Assembly (NCBI GenBank): GCA_003021005.1
Contig: PXRI01000015.1
Span: 33,708-73,318, forward strand
Source: Halobacteriales archaeon QS_1_69_70
GTDB taxonomy: Archaea > Halobacteriota > Halobacteria > Halobacteriales > Haloarculaceae
Direction of reading: 5' to 3'
DNA length: 39,611 bases
Below the pieces are notes generated by a model. That model did no database searches, was not told the origin of the DNA, and saw only the letters and a program-made list of their open reading frames with translations. The position numbers were made by a program, and so were the translations under genes. Of the stretch, positions 15,663-23,721 are shown in pieces. The stretch's first letter is position 1, and the number at the start of each line of letters is the position of its first letter.

Positions 15663-17357
15663 ACCGTTGACGACCCAGCTGGCGAGGCTGCCGACGGCGT
15701 CGACCCGGTGACGCTGGAGGTCGTCCGGAACGCCGCGGCGGCGGTCTGTGAGGAGATGAACGCCACGCTCGTCCGGACGAGCTACTCGCCGAACATCAAG
15801 GAGCGGAAGGACTGCTCGTGTGCCCTCTTCGACGCCGACGGCGCGCTGGTCGCCCAGGCCGAGAACCTCCCCGTGCACCTCGGCGCGATGCCCTTCTCCG
15901 TCGCCGCCGCCCTGGAGTCGTTCCCGCCCGAGACGCTGTCGCCGGGCGACGCCGTCCTGCTGAACGACCCCTACGAGGGCGGCGCCCACCTCCCGGACCT
16001 CACGCTCGTCACGCCGGTCTTCGTCGATGGCGACCTCGTCGCGCTCTCGGCCAACCGCGCCCACCACGCCGACGTCGGCGGGGCGACGGCCGGCAGCGTC
16101 GGCGCCGACTCGACGGAGATCTACCAGGAGGGCCTCCGCATCCCGCCGGTCAAGCTCCGGGCCGGCGGCGAGCCGAACCGCGCAGTCTACGACCTGATCG
16201 AACGGAACGTCCGGACCCCCGAGGAGCGGCGGGGCGACCTCCGGGCGCAGGTCGCCGCCAACGAGACCGGCGCCGACCGGGTCCGGGCGCTCGTCGAACG
16301 CTACGGTGCCGACACCTACCGCGCTGCCCTCGAGGCCGTCCAGGACTACTCCGAGCGCCGGATGGCCGCCGAACTCGAGGCGCTGCCCGACGGCGAGTAC
16401 CGCTTCGAGGACGTCCTCGACGGCGACGGCCGCGGCAGGGAGGACCTCCCCGTCGTCGCGACGGTGACGGTCGACGGCGACGCGGTGACGATCGACTTCG
16501 CCGGCTCGGCCGACCAGACCGCCGGACCGGTCAACGCGGTCTTTGCGGTTACCGTCTCGGCGACCTACTACGCCGTCCGGGCCGTCACGGACCCGGACAT
16601 CCCCCCGAACGCGGGCTGCTACCGGCCGGTCGAGGTCGACGCGCCGCCGGGCACCGTCGTCAACCCGACGCCGCCGGCGGCGGTCGTGGGTGGCAACCTC
16701 GAGACCTCCCAGCGCGTCACCGACGCCGTGCTCGGCGCCCTCGGCGAGGCCGTCCCCGGGCGGGCCGCCGCCGCGGGCCAGGGCACGATGAACAACTTGA
16801 CCTTCGGCGGCACCGACGCGGCCGGCGACCCGTTCGCCTTCTACGAGACCCAGGCCGGCGGGGACGGCGCCCACGCCGACGGCGACGGGATGGACGCGGT
16901 CCACGTCCACATGAGCAACACGCTCAACACGCCCGCGGAGGTCCTGGAGACGGCATACCCCCTCCGCGTCCGCCGGTACGCGCTCCGGCCCGACACCGGC
17001 GGCGCGGGCCGGCACCGGGGCGGCCTCGGGGTCCGTCGGGACATCGAGGTCCGCACCGACGCGGTCTGCAGCCTGCTCGCCGAGCGCCAGCGCCACGCCC
17101 CGTACGGACTCGCCGGCGGCGACGATGGCGCGACCGGCGCGATGTTCCTCCTGTCGGGCGACGACCGGACCCGGCTGGCCGGCAAGTCGACCCACAACCT
17201 CGTGACCGGGGACGTCGTCAGCCTCCGGACCCCCGGCGGTGGCGGGTACGGCGACCCCGCCGAACGGCCCGACGCGGCCGTCGAACTGGACCTCCGTCTG
17301 GGGAAACTCTCCGAGGAGGAGGCAAGCGACGCCTACGGGTACGAGCCGGGCGCGTGA
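15657..17357 (+). CDS. hyuB: Hydantoinase/5-oxoprolinase subunit B (HyuB)
   Basis: This 566-residue protein of the hydantoinase B/oxoprolinase family partners HyuA. Signatures include PVTLEVVRNAAAAVCEEMN (about 17-35), RTSYSPNIKERKDCSCALFD, NDPYEGGAHLPDLTLVTPVF, and the histidine-rich ANRAHHADVGGATAGS. The C-terminal GGAGRHRGGLGVRRDIE and TPGGGGYGDPAERP complete the family layout. HyuB carries the hydrolytic site of the complex. The length is normal. The start ATG lies inside the last copy of the minisatellite; any translational coupling with hyuA through an overlapping stop-start has been lost. Confidence 0.92.
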   Translation: MTTVDDPAGEAADGVDPVTLEVVRNAAAAVCEEMNATLVRTSYSPNIKERKDCSCALFDADGALVAQAENLPVHLGAMPFSVAAALESFPPETLSPGDAVLLNDPYEGGAHLPDLTLVTPVFVDGDLVALSANRAHHADVGGATAGSVGADSTEIYQEGLRIPPVKLRAGGEPNRAVYDLIERNVRTPEERRGDLRAQVAANETGADRVRALVERYGADTYRAALEAVQDYSERRMAAELEALPDGEYRFEDVLDGDGRGREDLPVVATVTVDGDAVTIDFAGSADQTAGPVNAVFAVTVSATYYAVRAVTDPDIPPNAGCYRPVEVDAPPGTVVNPTPPAAVVGGNLETSQRVTDAVLGALGEAVPGRAAAAGQGTMNNLTFGGTDAAGDPFAFYETQAGGDGAHADGDGMDAVHVHMSNTLNTPAEVLETAYPLRVRRYALRPDTGGAGRHRGGLGVRRDIEVRTDAVCSLLAERQRHAPYGLAGGDDGATGAMFLLSGDDRTRLAGKSTHNLVTGDVVSLRTPGGGGYGDPAERPDAAVELDLRLGKLSEEEASDAYGYEPGA

Positions 17358-17439
17358 CAGCATAGCGTGACGACCGGCAGTCGGTCGGCGGCGTCTGCGC
17401 CGGTGCTGTCACACGGCCGCCCGGGATCGTGGTGAGGGT

Positions 17440-17847
17440 CTACCCATCGTCGAAGATGACGCCGTCGGAGTCGCCGGTTAGCACTTCCTCGCCGGCCTCG
17501 TTCCGGCAGACGTACTCCGTCCGGACGCGGCGGCCGTCCGCGCGCTCCTCGACGGCGGTGACGGTCATCTTGCAGGTGATCGCCTCGCCCGTCCGCACCG
17601 GCCGGTGGAAGGCGTAGTTCAGCTCGCGGGCGACGTAGCCGAGGTCGCCGCCGATCCTCGTCGGGAGGGTCCCGGTGAGAAGTCCGTGGACCACCAGCCG
17701 GCCTTCGTCGTCGGGCTCGACGTGGTGTGGGTTCTCGTCCCCGGAGACCTCGACGAACCGCTCGACGTCGGCGGGGGTGAACGTGCGGGTGTGCGTGAAG
17801 GTCCGTCCCTCGGCGACGTCGTCGGGCGCCGGCGAGTCGTCGGCCAT
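17440..17847 (-). CDS. MaoC-like hot-dog-fold dehydratase
   Basis: The 135-residue protein has a single hot-dog domain with the R-hydratase-like motif SGDENPHHVEPDDEGRLVVHG. Asp and His of the D-x-N-P-x-H segment are the hydration residues in MaoC family enzymes, which act on enoyl-CoA. It lies convergent to hyuB and divergent from a second MaoC-like gene at 18047. An AT-rich element (CCCTCAAGCC) sits about 27 nt before the ATG at 17847. The upstream open extension to 17928 is basic and was excluded. The acyl substrate is unknown. Confidence 0.85.
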   Translation of the reverse strand: MADDSPAPDDVAEGRTFTHTRTFTPADVERFVEVSGDENPHHVEPDDEGRLVVHGLLTGTLPTRIGGDLGYVARELNYAFHRPVRTGEAITCKMTVTAVEERADGRRVRTEYVCRNEAGEEVLTGDSDGVIFDDG

Positions 17848-18016
17848 ACCGGCCCGAGGGCACCCGCGGGCTTGAGGGTTCGGCCACCGCCGGGCCGACA
17901 CCGACGGCGAGTGCCGGACGGAATTCAAGTCGACCCCCGACCCGACGAGGCCGCCGACGCCGACCGCCGCGGCCCGTCAGTCGCTACCGCTCGCACTCGC
18001 GGCCGACGCCGGCAAC

Positions 18017-18026
18017 CATTAATACC
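18017..18026 (+). promoter_or_regulatory. TATA element of the second MaoC-like gene
   Basis: CATTAATACC is centred about 26 nt before the ATG at 18047. It is the only AT-rich stretch in the intergenic gap and is consistent with a leaderless mRNA. Confidence 0.55.
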
Positions 18027-18046
18027 GGGGCGGGCGAGGACCGCCC

Positions 18047-18514
18047 ATGCCGTACAGCTACGAACCCCACCACTTCGAGGACATGGCGGTCGGCGCGACC
18101 TTCGAGAGCGCCGGCCGTACGATCACCGAGACGGACTTCCACCTCCACTCGATGTTCACCGGCGACTGGACCGAACTCCACACGAACAGGGAGTACTCCG
18201 AGGACGGACCGTTCGGCGCCCGGATCGCCCAGGGCCCGATGACGTTCATCATCGCGACGGGGCTGTTCCAGCGGACCGGCATCGTCGAGCGGACCGTGGT
18301 CGCGTTCCTCGGGATGAACTACATGGACGTCCCGAACCCCGTGTTCATCGGTGACACCGTCAGTGCGGAGTACGAGTGCGCCACGAAGCGGGAACTCGAC
18401 AGCCGGGACGACGCCGGCTACGTCGAGATCGACACCCAGATGACGAACCAGGACGGCGAGTCGGTCTTCGAGGGCGACATGAAGTTCCTGTTCAAACGGC
18501 GGGACGCCGAGTAG
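18047..18514 (+). CDS. MaoC-like hot-dog-fold dehydratase (second)
   Basis: This 155-residue single hot-dog protein begins MPYSYEPHHFEDMAVG, the 'FEDxxVG' opening common to MaoC-type dehydratases. It has GDWTELHTNREYS in place of the usual GDxNPxH, then GARIAQGPMTFIIATGL. The acidic Asp and the His of the active-site pair are conserved in modified form. Relatives include enoyl-CoA hydratases and mesaconyl-CoA hydratase-like proteins, and the substrate is not known. Together with the divergent MaoC gene and the acyl-CoA dehydrogenases upstream it suggests local concentration of acyl-CoA chemistry. Confidence 0.83.
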   Translation: MPYSYEPHHFEDMAVGATFESAGRTITETDFHLHSMFTGDWTELHTNREYSEDGPFGARIAQGPMTFIIATGLFQRTGIVERTVVAFLGMNYMDVPNPVFIGDTVSAEYECATKRELDSRDDAGYVEIDTQMTNQDGESVFEGDMKFLFKRRDAE

Positions 18515-18662
18515 CGATTTTCACTGCCGAATGGGTATTACCAGCTATCCCTGATAGTGATTGATGTGACTGTTTACCGGTTCGATCGCCCACTGTGGGG
18601 CGGTCGAGACCGGAACGGCCCACATTGTGCAGGAGCGAAGTTGCCGCGTCGGGAAGAAGCTA

Positions 18663-18998
18663 TCAACGAAGAATCATTTTTGCGAAGGATTTGGCCAGTC
18701 GTTTCATCGTCGGTCGCCCGAGACGTGCGTGAACGTCTCGAATATCGTCGTGAGCGACCTGTTGGGTTGTTCACGGTTCAACATGCGACTGTTTCAGCAG
18801 CTCTCCGGTTTCCGGCTCGTCCTTGGCGATTTCAACGGCGTATCGGGTCTGCCCGTACCGCTTACTTCCTGTCACTGCTGCAACCGTGTACAGGCTCCCG
18901 TGGTCCGGGCAATCCCCAGAAATGATGACAGTGGGCCGGGATGATCGTGTCTCGTGTGGATCCGGAATCGAAACGACGTGACCGTGCTGGTTCGTCAT
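18663..18998 (-). pseudogene. PemK/MazF-like toxin gene with a premature in-frame stop
   Basis: The ATG at 18998 starts MTNQHGHVVSIPDPHETRSSR, followed by PTVIISGD. This resembles the PemK/MazF beta-barrel start (G-x-V-V-x-I-P-D...R-P-x-V-I-I-S). The frame stops at a TGA at 18773-18771 after SHVEP. Without any shift the same frame then runs 35 more codons, beginning TTQQVAHDDIRDV and ending LAKSFAKMILR, to a second TGA at 18665-18663. That makes about 111 residues in all, the usual MazF size. The TGA most simply replaces a TGG Trp codon. The gene follows the HTH gene by 6 bp, a toxin-antitoxin arrangement. The product as written would lack the C-terminal helices and is probably inactive. Confidence 0.68.
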
Positions 18999-19004
18999 GC
19001 CGCT

Positions 19005-19472
19005 CTACTCTCCAGACTCTTCGCCGACGAGACGGCCGACGAGTTCCGCAGCTTCGTCCGCGGTGTCTGTTTCATTTCCCACCTCAGTGGGTAACTGATC
19101 TCGATTCTGCTCAGGATCAATGCTTGATACGTCCTCGTCCCAGCCGGGCTCTGCGTAGGCATCGTCATCGGGAGCCGTCTCGTGCAGGCGTACTGCTGCG
19201 TCGAGAGAGTCAAGTCGCCGTTTCAGGTCGTCGGCGCGGTCCGGATCAGCATAATACGCTCCCTGAGAGCGGTCAACGAGTCCTTTGTCGAAGAGGCGTG
19301 TCATCGTCTTGGACGCGCTTGCATCGCTGATGGTCGTTCGGTCAGCGATCTCCGTTGGGGTGAATCCATACTCTCGGTGGCTGACGAGGAAACTGAGGGC
19401 TTCATGCTCGTTAGTGTCCGGTTTGATCGGGAACGGTTCACCGTCCCGGAGTTCGTCCACGTGGCGCGGCAT
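19005..19472 (-). CDS. MarR-like winged-helix protein, probable antitoxin/autorepressor
   Basis: This is a 155-residue acidic protein. A winged-helix domain spans about residues 20-85: EALSFLVSHREYGFTPTEIADRTTISDASASKTMTRL, with recognition helix around DASASKTMTRL. It is followed by a wing (GLVDRSQGAYYAD) and an acidic C-terminal tail. The pairing with a PemK/MazF-like gene 6 bp downstream suggests an antitoxin that also represses the operon. Starts are possible at the GTG at 19481 or the ATG at 19472. The ATG is preferred because a TATA-like TTTAAT lies about 28-30 nt before it and three TGACA repeats lie between. Confidence 0.78.
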   Translation of the reverse strand: MPRHVDELRDGEPFPIKPDTNEHEALSFLVSHREYGFTPTEIADRTTISDASASKTMTRLFDKGLVDRSQGAYYADPDRADDLKRRLDSLDAAVRLHETAPDDDAYAEPGWDEDVSSIDPEQNRDQLPTEVGNETDTADEAAELVGRLVGEESGE

Positions 19473-19475
19473 CGT

Positions 19476-19507
19476 TGTCACTATTTGTCACTGAGTGTCA
19501 TTAAACT
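19476..19507 (-). promoter_or_regulatory. Promoter with three phased TGACA repeats (candidate operator)
   Basis: On the minus strand the order is AGTTTAATG (TATA-like, about 19498-19506), then TGACA at 19500-19496, 19490-19486 and 19480-19476, exactly 10 bp apart, then the ATG at 19472. Helically phased repeats between the TATA box and the start would block polymerase if bound. The adjacent winged-helix protein is the obvious candidate binder (inference). Confidence 0.6.
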
Positions 19508-19665
19508 TCTGATTTCGGTATCAGGAGTGGATAATAAACCCCGATAACTGGGAGGCTGATACTTTAAGATCTAGTATAGAAACTCGGGGATGCATTCGCC
19601 GGTGAAAATAGTCATCGAGTGACGGCGTGTATTCTCGCCCTGAACGACGTGGTTGAGCATCGCGA

Positions 19666-19755
19666 TCAGTCGCCGAGCAGTGCGGTGCGAACGACTTGTT
19701 CTATCCGTGTCGTCGGATCGACGAACGCCGATAGCGTACCCCCTCCAATCCACAT
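19666..19755 (-). other. 29-codon open frame in a lower-GC gap, uncertain
   Basis: A frame from the ATG at 19755 reads MWIGGGTLSAFVDPTTRIEQ and ends RTALLGD. The composition (mixed hydrophobic, not basic) is more protein-like than other frames in this gap, but it is too short to assign and could be a gene remnant. The rest of 19508-19784 shows nothing recognisable except the TATA box of the next gene. Confidence 0.2.
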
Positions 19756-19764
19756 TTTTATATT
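19755..19764 (+). promoter_or_regulatory. TATA element of the amidohydrolase gene
   Basis: TTTTTATATT is centred about 26 nt before the ATG at 19785. It is a strong AT-rich box that supports a leaderless transcript and this start. Confidence 0.6.
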
Positions 19765-19784
19765 TCCGATTCGACGCTCGGTCC

Positions 19785-20654
19785 ATGCTCGAGGTCTTCG
19801 ACGACGAACCCCGCGCGGTCGACACCCACGCCCACCAGCCGACGAGCGTGTTCCTCGAGGACGCCGGCGGGGAGATGATGCGGGACGCCGCCGAGACGTT
19901 CGGCGCCGAGATGGAGACGAAGAGCTACGCGGAGATGGTCGCCGACTACCGCGAGGCCGGCGTCGGCCGCGCCGTGCTGCTCGGCTGGGACGCCGAGACG
20001 AACACCGGGAATCCGCCGGTGCCGAACGACCACGTTGCGGAGGTCCGCGACGAGTACCCCGACTTCTTCGTCGGGTTCGGCTCCGTCGACCCCCTGAAGG
20101 ACGACTGCGTCGCGGCGGCCCGCCGCTGCGTCGAGGACCTGGATCTGTCGGGCTTCAAGTTCCAGCAGATCGCGCAGGGCTTTGCCCCCAACCACCCGGA
20201 CCACCGCGAACTGTTCGACACCATCGAAAACCTGGGCGTCCCGGTAGTGTTCCACGGAGGCAACTCCACACTCGGCGCGGGCTCGCCCGGCGGCCGCGGT
20301 CTCCGGATCAAGTACGGCGACCCGATGCTCGTCGACGACGTCGCCGCCGCCCACCCCGACCTGGACATCCTGCTCGCCCACCCGGCGTTCCCGTGGGAGG
20401 CCGAGCAGCTCGCCATCTGCCAGCAGAAGGGCAACGTCCACATGGATCTGTCGGGGTGGCTCCCCCGGTACATCGACGACCAGGTGCTGCAGTACGCCGG
20501 CACCATCCTGCAGGACGAGGTGATGTTCGGGACGGACTACCCGATGATCGAGCCCGACGAGTGGCTGGCGGACTTCGCCGAGCACACCGACTACCCGCCC
20601 GAAATCCAGCGGAAGCTGCTGTGGGAGAACGCCGAGGCGTTCCTGGACCTGTAG
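19785..20654 (+). CDS. Amidohydrolase-2 family metal-dependent hydrolase
   Basis: This 289-residue TIM-barrel protein has the N-terminal metal motif AVDTHAHQP (His15 and His17), VVFHGGNSTLG (third metal-site His), DILLAHPAFPWEAEQLAI, and the closing metal-site Asp in FGTDYPMIEPDEW. This pattern fits the Amidohydro_2 group, which contains ACMSD-like decarboxylases and lactone hydrolases. The reaction cannot be fixed from sequence. An isolated gene with its own TATA element. It converges on the rhodanese gene with 58 bp between stops. Confidence 0.85.
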   Translation: MLEVFDDEPRAVDTHAHQPTSVFLEDAGGEMMRDAAETFGAEMETKSYAEMVADYREAGVGRAVLLGWDAETNTGNPPVPNDHVAEVRDEYPDFFVGFGSVDPLKDDCVAAARRCVEDLDLSGFKFQQIAQGFAPNHPDHRELFDTIENLGVPVVFHGGNSTLGAGSPGGRGLRIKYGDPMLVDDVAAAHPDLDILLAHPAFPWEAEQLAICQQKGNVHMDLSGWLPRYIDDQVLQYAGTILQDEVMFGTDYPMIEPDEWLADFAEHTDYPPEIQRKLLWENAEAFLDL

Positions 20655-20712
20655 CCGTCCGAACGTCGACCCGACCGCTCAGTTCCACCCGTCCGTTCGG
20701 GCGGACCGGCAG

Positions 20713-21498
20713 TCAGACGCCGGTTTCCAGGTCGCCGCCCTCCGCTTCCCACTCGGTGAGGCTGCCCTCGTAGAACGCCAAGTCGGGATACTCGAGGTGG
20801 CGGAGAACGGTGTAGGTGTGGCTGATGCGGCGGGCGGTGTTGCAGTACAACAGCACCCGCTTTTCGGGGACGATGCCGGCGTCCGCCAGCAGCCCCCGTA
20901 GGTCGGGATCCGCGCGGAGCCCCCGAGTCTCGTCGTCGACGAGATCACGCCAGTCCAGCCGGACCGACCCCGGGATGTGGCCCTCCTCGAACTCCCAGGC
21001 CTCGCGGGTGTCGACAAGGACGGTATCGTGGTCGTCCATGGCGGCCTCGACCGCCTCGAGTTCCACGAGCGGGCCGCCACGCCGGAAGGCGGCCTCGTAC
21101 TCCGCCCGCGGGGGGTCCTGGGTCTCGTCGCCGGTCGGGTGCTCGAGCTTCCAGGACGAGAAGTCCCCGTCGAGGAGGTGGAGCCGGTCGGGGTCGTGGC
21201 CGTACAGTTCCGCGGTGACCAGGAGGCGCGCGGCGAAGACGCCGTGGGTGTCGTCGTAGGCGACGACGTCGTCGTCGCTCCAGACGCCGGCCTCGGCCAT
21301 CAGGCCCGCGAAGCGGTCGGCGCCAGGCAGCATCCCGGCCTCGCCGGCCGACGCTGACCGGAAGCTGTCGAACGGCACGTTGACCGCCCCCGGCACGTGC
21401 CCGATGCCGTCATACTCCCAGGCCTCGCGGACGTCCACGACGTTTACGTCCCCGAGCCGGTCGGCCAGCCACCCGGCGGAAACCACGGCCTCGCTCAT
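20713..21498 (-). CDS. tssA: Two-domain sulfurtransferase (rhodanese)
   Basis: The 261-residue protein holds two rhodanese domains. The N-terminal one (1-125) is inactive-like, with YDDTHGVFAAR where the Cys loop would be. The C-terminal one (145-261) carries the persulfide-forming Cys219 in LLYCNTARRISHTY. The motifs VDVREAWEYDGIGHVPGA and VDTREAWEFEEGHIPGS are the rhodanese entry signatures. It transfers sulfane sulfur from thiosulfate or 3-mercaptopyruvate. It is divergent from a second rhodanese at 21755, and haloarchaea often carry such adjacent pairs. An AT-rich element (ACCTTCAAGC) precedes the ATG by about 28 nt. Confidence 0.9.
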   Translation of the reverse strand: MSEAVVSAGWLADRLGDVNVVDVREAWEYDGIGHVPGAVNVPFDSFRSASAGEAGMLPGADRFAGLMAEAGVWSDDDVVAYDDTHGVFAARLLVTAELYGHDPDRLHLLDGDFSSWKLEHPTGDETQDPPRAEYEAAFRRGGPLVELEAVEAAMDDHDTVLVDTREAWEFEEGHIPGSVRLDWRDLVDDETRGLRADPDLRGLLADAGIVPEKRVLLYCNTARRISHTYTVLRHLEYPDLAFYEGSLTEWEAEGGDLETGV

Positions 21499-21716
21499 AC
21501 GTGGTCGTCGGCGTCGGGCGGCTTGAAGGTTGCAATCGCGCCCGCCCGGAGTTCGCGGCGCGGCTTGCCGGTAGCTGTCGTACGCGATCCGGGCGCGGGG
21601 AGGCTACGTGCCCCGAATGACCGGCAGTCAGCCGGACTGCCGCCGGCGGACGGCGACCGGGTCCCGGTAACATTATCCTGGTCTCGCGAGGGCTGGCCGT
21701 ACGTGCCGGGGGTCGT

Positions 21717-21726
21717 GGTATTATGT
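21717..21726 (+). promoter_or_regulatory. TATA element of the second rhodanese gene
   Basis: GGTATTATGT is centred about 33 nt before the ATG at 21755. The rest of the gap 21499-21754 is GC-rich and shows only this box, a CATTATCC near 21671, and the minus-strand promoter of the other rhodanese. Confidence 0.45.
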
Positions 21727-21754
21727 GGTGGTGGAACGAACGTCCGGGCGTACC

Positions 21755-22624
21755 ATGAGCGACTATGCGAAAGAGGACGTACTCGTTTCGGCGGACTGGG
21801 CCGAAGAGCACCTGGGCGAGTTCCAGAGCGACGCGCCGGACTACCGGCTCCTGGAGGTAGACGTCGATACGGAGGTGTACGACGAGGAGGGCCACGCCCC
21901 CGGTGCCATCGGGCTGGACTGGGAAACGGACCTGCGGGACACCGTCGAGCGGGACATCCTGGACAAAGAGGACTTCGAGGCGCTGAACGAGCGGTTGGGC
22001 ATCACCGAGGACACCACGGTCGTCCTCTACGGCGACAACGCCAACTGGTTCGCCGCCTACACCTACTGGGAGTACAAGTACTACGGCCACGACGACGTCC
22101 GCCTCCTTGACGGCGGCCGGGACTACTGGATTGCGAACGAATACCCGCTTACCGACGAGGTGCCGGAGTTCCCCTCGACGACGTACGACGCCGGCGGCCC
22201 CCGCGAGTCGATCCGCGCCTACCGGTCGGACGTCGAGAAGGGCATCGACAGCGACCTGCCGCTCGTCGACGTCCGCTCGCCGGAAGAGTTCCGCGGCGAG
22301 ATCCTCGCCCCGCCGGGACTACAGGAGACCGCCCAGCGCGGCGGCCACGTCCCCGGCGCGAAGAACATCTCGTGGGCCGACGTGACGAACGACGACGGCA
22401 CGTTCAAGTCTCGCGACGAACTCGAGGCGCTGTACGCCGAGGAGGGCATCGAGGGCGAGGAGACGACCATCGCCTACTGTCGAATCGCCGAGCGGTCGTC
22501 GGTCGCCTGGTTCGCGCTCCACGAACTGCTCGGGTACGACGATGCCCAGAACTACGACGGGTCCTGGACGGAGTGGGGCAACGTGGTCGGCGCGCCGATA
22601 GAGACGGGCGATGCCGACGATTGA
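21755..22624 (+). CDS. tssB: Two-domain sulfurtransferase (rhodanese)
   Basis: This 289-residue protein has tandem rhodanese domains. The N-terminal domain (about 10-135) has VVLYGDNANWFAAYTYW with Asp in place of the catalytic Cys. The C-terminal domain (about 155-285) has the active Cys242 in IAYCRIAERSSVAW. The six-residue loop CRIAER differs from the CNTARR of its divergent neighbour, so the two may prefer different donors or acceptors (inference). The open frame extends 10 codons upstream, but the ATG at 21755 lies behind a TATA element and is preferred. The stop codon merges into repeat block 5. Confidence 0.9.
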   Translation: MSDYAKEDVLVSADWAEEHLGEFQSDAPDYRLLEVDVDTEVYDEEGHAPGAIGLDWETDLRDTVERDILDKEDFEALNERLGITEDTTVVLYGDNANWFAAYTYWEYKYYGHDDVRLLDGGRDYWIANEYPLTDEVPEFPSTTYDAGGPRESIRAYRSDVEKGIDSDLPLVDVRSPEEFRGEILAPPGLQETAQRGGHVPGAKNISWADVTNDDGTFKSRDELEALYAEEGIEGEETTIAYCRIAERSSVAWFALHELLGYDDAQNYDGSWTEWGNVVGAPIETGDADD

Positions 22625-22960
22625 GCGAAGCGATTGAGTCGGCCTCGTGGTGGAGCGGTGAGCGAAGCGAGCCGCGGAACGGGGGCAACGCCGACTGACC
22701 GAAGGGAAGGAGGCGTCGAGGTGGAACGGCGACCGCGAGGGCGAGCGACCGACGGAAGCGAGCCCTCGAAGCGACGCGGCGACCGACGGGAGCCGCAGAG
22801 CAGGAGCCGTGAAACGTGCGATGCCGACTGACGGGAGAGCCGAGCACTGCGAGGCTCTCCGAACGGCCGAGCGGCGATAGCCGCGAGGCGCGGAGCGAGG
22901 GAGGTATTGTGAAAAAGCGAGGCGGAGGGAGCCACCGAGCAGGCGACGCCGACCAGGGTC
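22622..22960. repeat. Intergenic GAGCGAAGCGA-type repeat block 5
   Basis: Starting at the tssB stop (TTGAGCGAAGCGATTGAG), the plus strand shows repeated GAGCGAAGCGAG, GAAGCGAGCCCTCGAAGCGA and GCGGAGCGAGGGAGG units. A mirrored GGGAGAGCC...GGCTCTCC pair occurs near 22833-22859. The family is the same as blocks 1 and 2 with the purine-rich strand on the sense side of the upstream gene. From 22961 to 23090 I see nothing but the likely promoter of the next gene (a weak GGTTACAAG near 23058). Confidence 0.7.
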
Positions 22961-23090
22961 GGCCGGCGGCCCACTCGACCGCATCGTATCCGTGCCGTAT
23001 GTCGTGGACGGATCACGGCAGGCCGTAGTTTCTGGACGGCTCACGCCACAGACCGCTGGTTACAAGCGAATCCGCGACGTTGCCCCCGTC

Positions 23091-23717
23091 ATGACACCAG
23101 AGGAGTTCACCGAGGTCGTTCGCGACGGGAACGCCACCGCGCTGTCGCGGCTCGGGTCCTCGAAGTCGCTGTACGCGGACACCGACGGCGAGATGGAGGC
23201 CGAGTCGGTCCTTGCGGCGGCCGCGACGGCCGAACACCACGCCGCCGAGACGTACGCCGCGTGGGCCGACGATGCCGACGGCGACCTGGCGGCGGCGTTC
23301 GCCGCGACGGCCGACGAGGAGCGGGACCACTACGAGACGGTCGCCGGCGAACTCGACGCCCACGACCCCGGCGAGATGCCGGCCATCCACTCGTACCTCC
23401 GTGGCCTCGATGGCGACGTCGAGCGGCTCGGGGGGTTCGTCGGCCGGACGCTCGCCGCCGAGAAGTCCAAAGAGCAGGTGACCGGCTTTTTCGTCGGCGA
23501 CGCCGACCCCGAGACCGCGCGGCTCTTCCGGGGGATGGGCGAGGACCTCGACGCCCAGCTCGAGCGGGCGACCGACCGCCTCGCGGCCGAGTGCGGCGAG
23601 GAGGAGGGCTGCTGGGAGCGCGCCGAGGATGCGGCCGCCGGCGCCATCCAGGCCGCCTACGACGAGTACACCGAGCGGCTGGAATCGATGGGCGTGAACC
23701 CGAAGCCGGTCTGCTGA
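23091..23717 (+). CDS. Ferritin-like/rubrerythrin-type protein
   Basis: This is a 208-residue acidic, all-helical protein. Helix motifs AEHHAAETYAAW (Glu48, Glu53) and DEERDHYETV (Glu77, His80) are the ExxH-type diiron ligands of ferritin-like four-helix bundles. A later helix (ARLFRGMGEDLDAQLERA) completes the bundle. No C-terminal rubredoxin domain is present, but Cys residues occur in ECGEEEGCW and at the extreme C-terminus (KPVC). The likely role is in oxidative-stress or electron-transfer chemistry; the reaction is not certain. The ATG at 23091 replaces an upstream open extension that runs out of repeat block 5. Confidence 0.75.
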   Translation: MTPEEFTEVVRDGNATALSRLGSSKSLYADTDGEMEAESVLAAAATAEHHAAETYAAWADDADGDLAAAFAATADEERDHYETVAGELDAHDPGEMPAIHSYLRGLDGDVERLGGFVGRTLAAEKSKEQVTGFFVGDADPETARLFRGMGEDLDAQLERATDRLAAECGEEEGCWERAEDAAAGAIQAAYDEYTERLESMGVNPKPVC

Positions 23718-23721
23718 GGGG

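Noticed and set aside
15054-17363. 769-codon open frame on the minus strand
   Set aside because: It is the complement of hyuA/hyuB coding sequence and runs straight through the minisatellite. The protein is repetitive in Gly/Val/Asp/Arg with no family signature.
18557-18925. Plus-strand open frames between the MaoC gene and the toxin locus
   Set aside because: They are antisense to the PemK/MazF-like gene and have arginine-rich, motif-free translations. The minus-strand reading gives the coherent protein.
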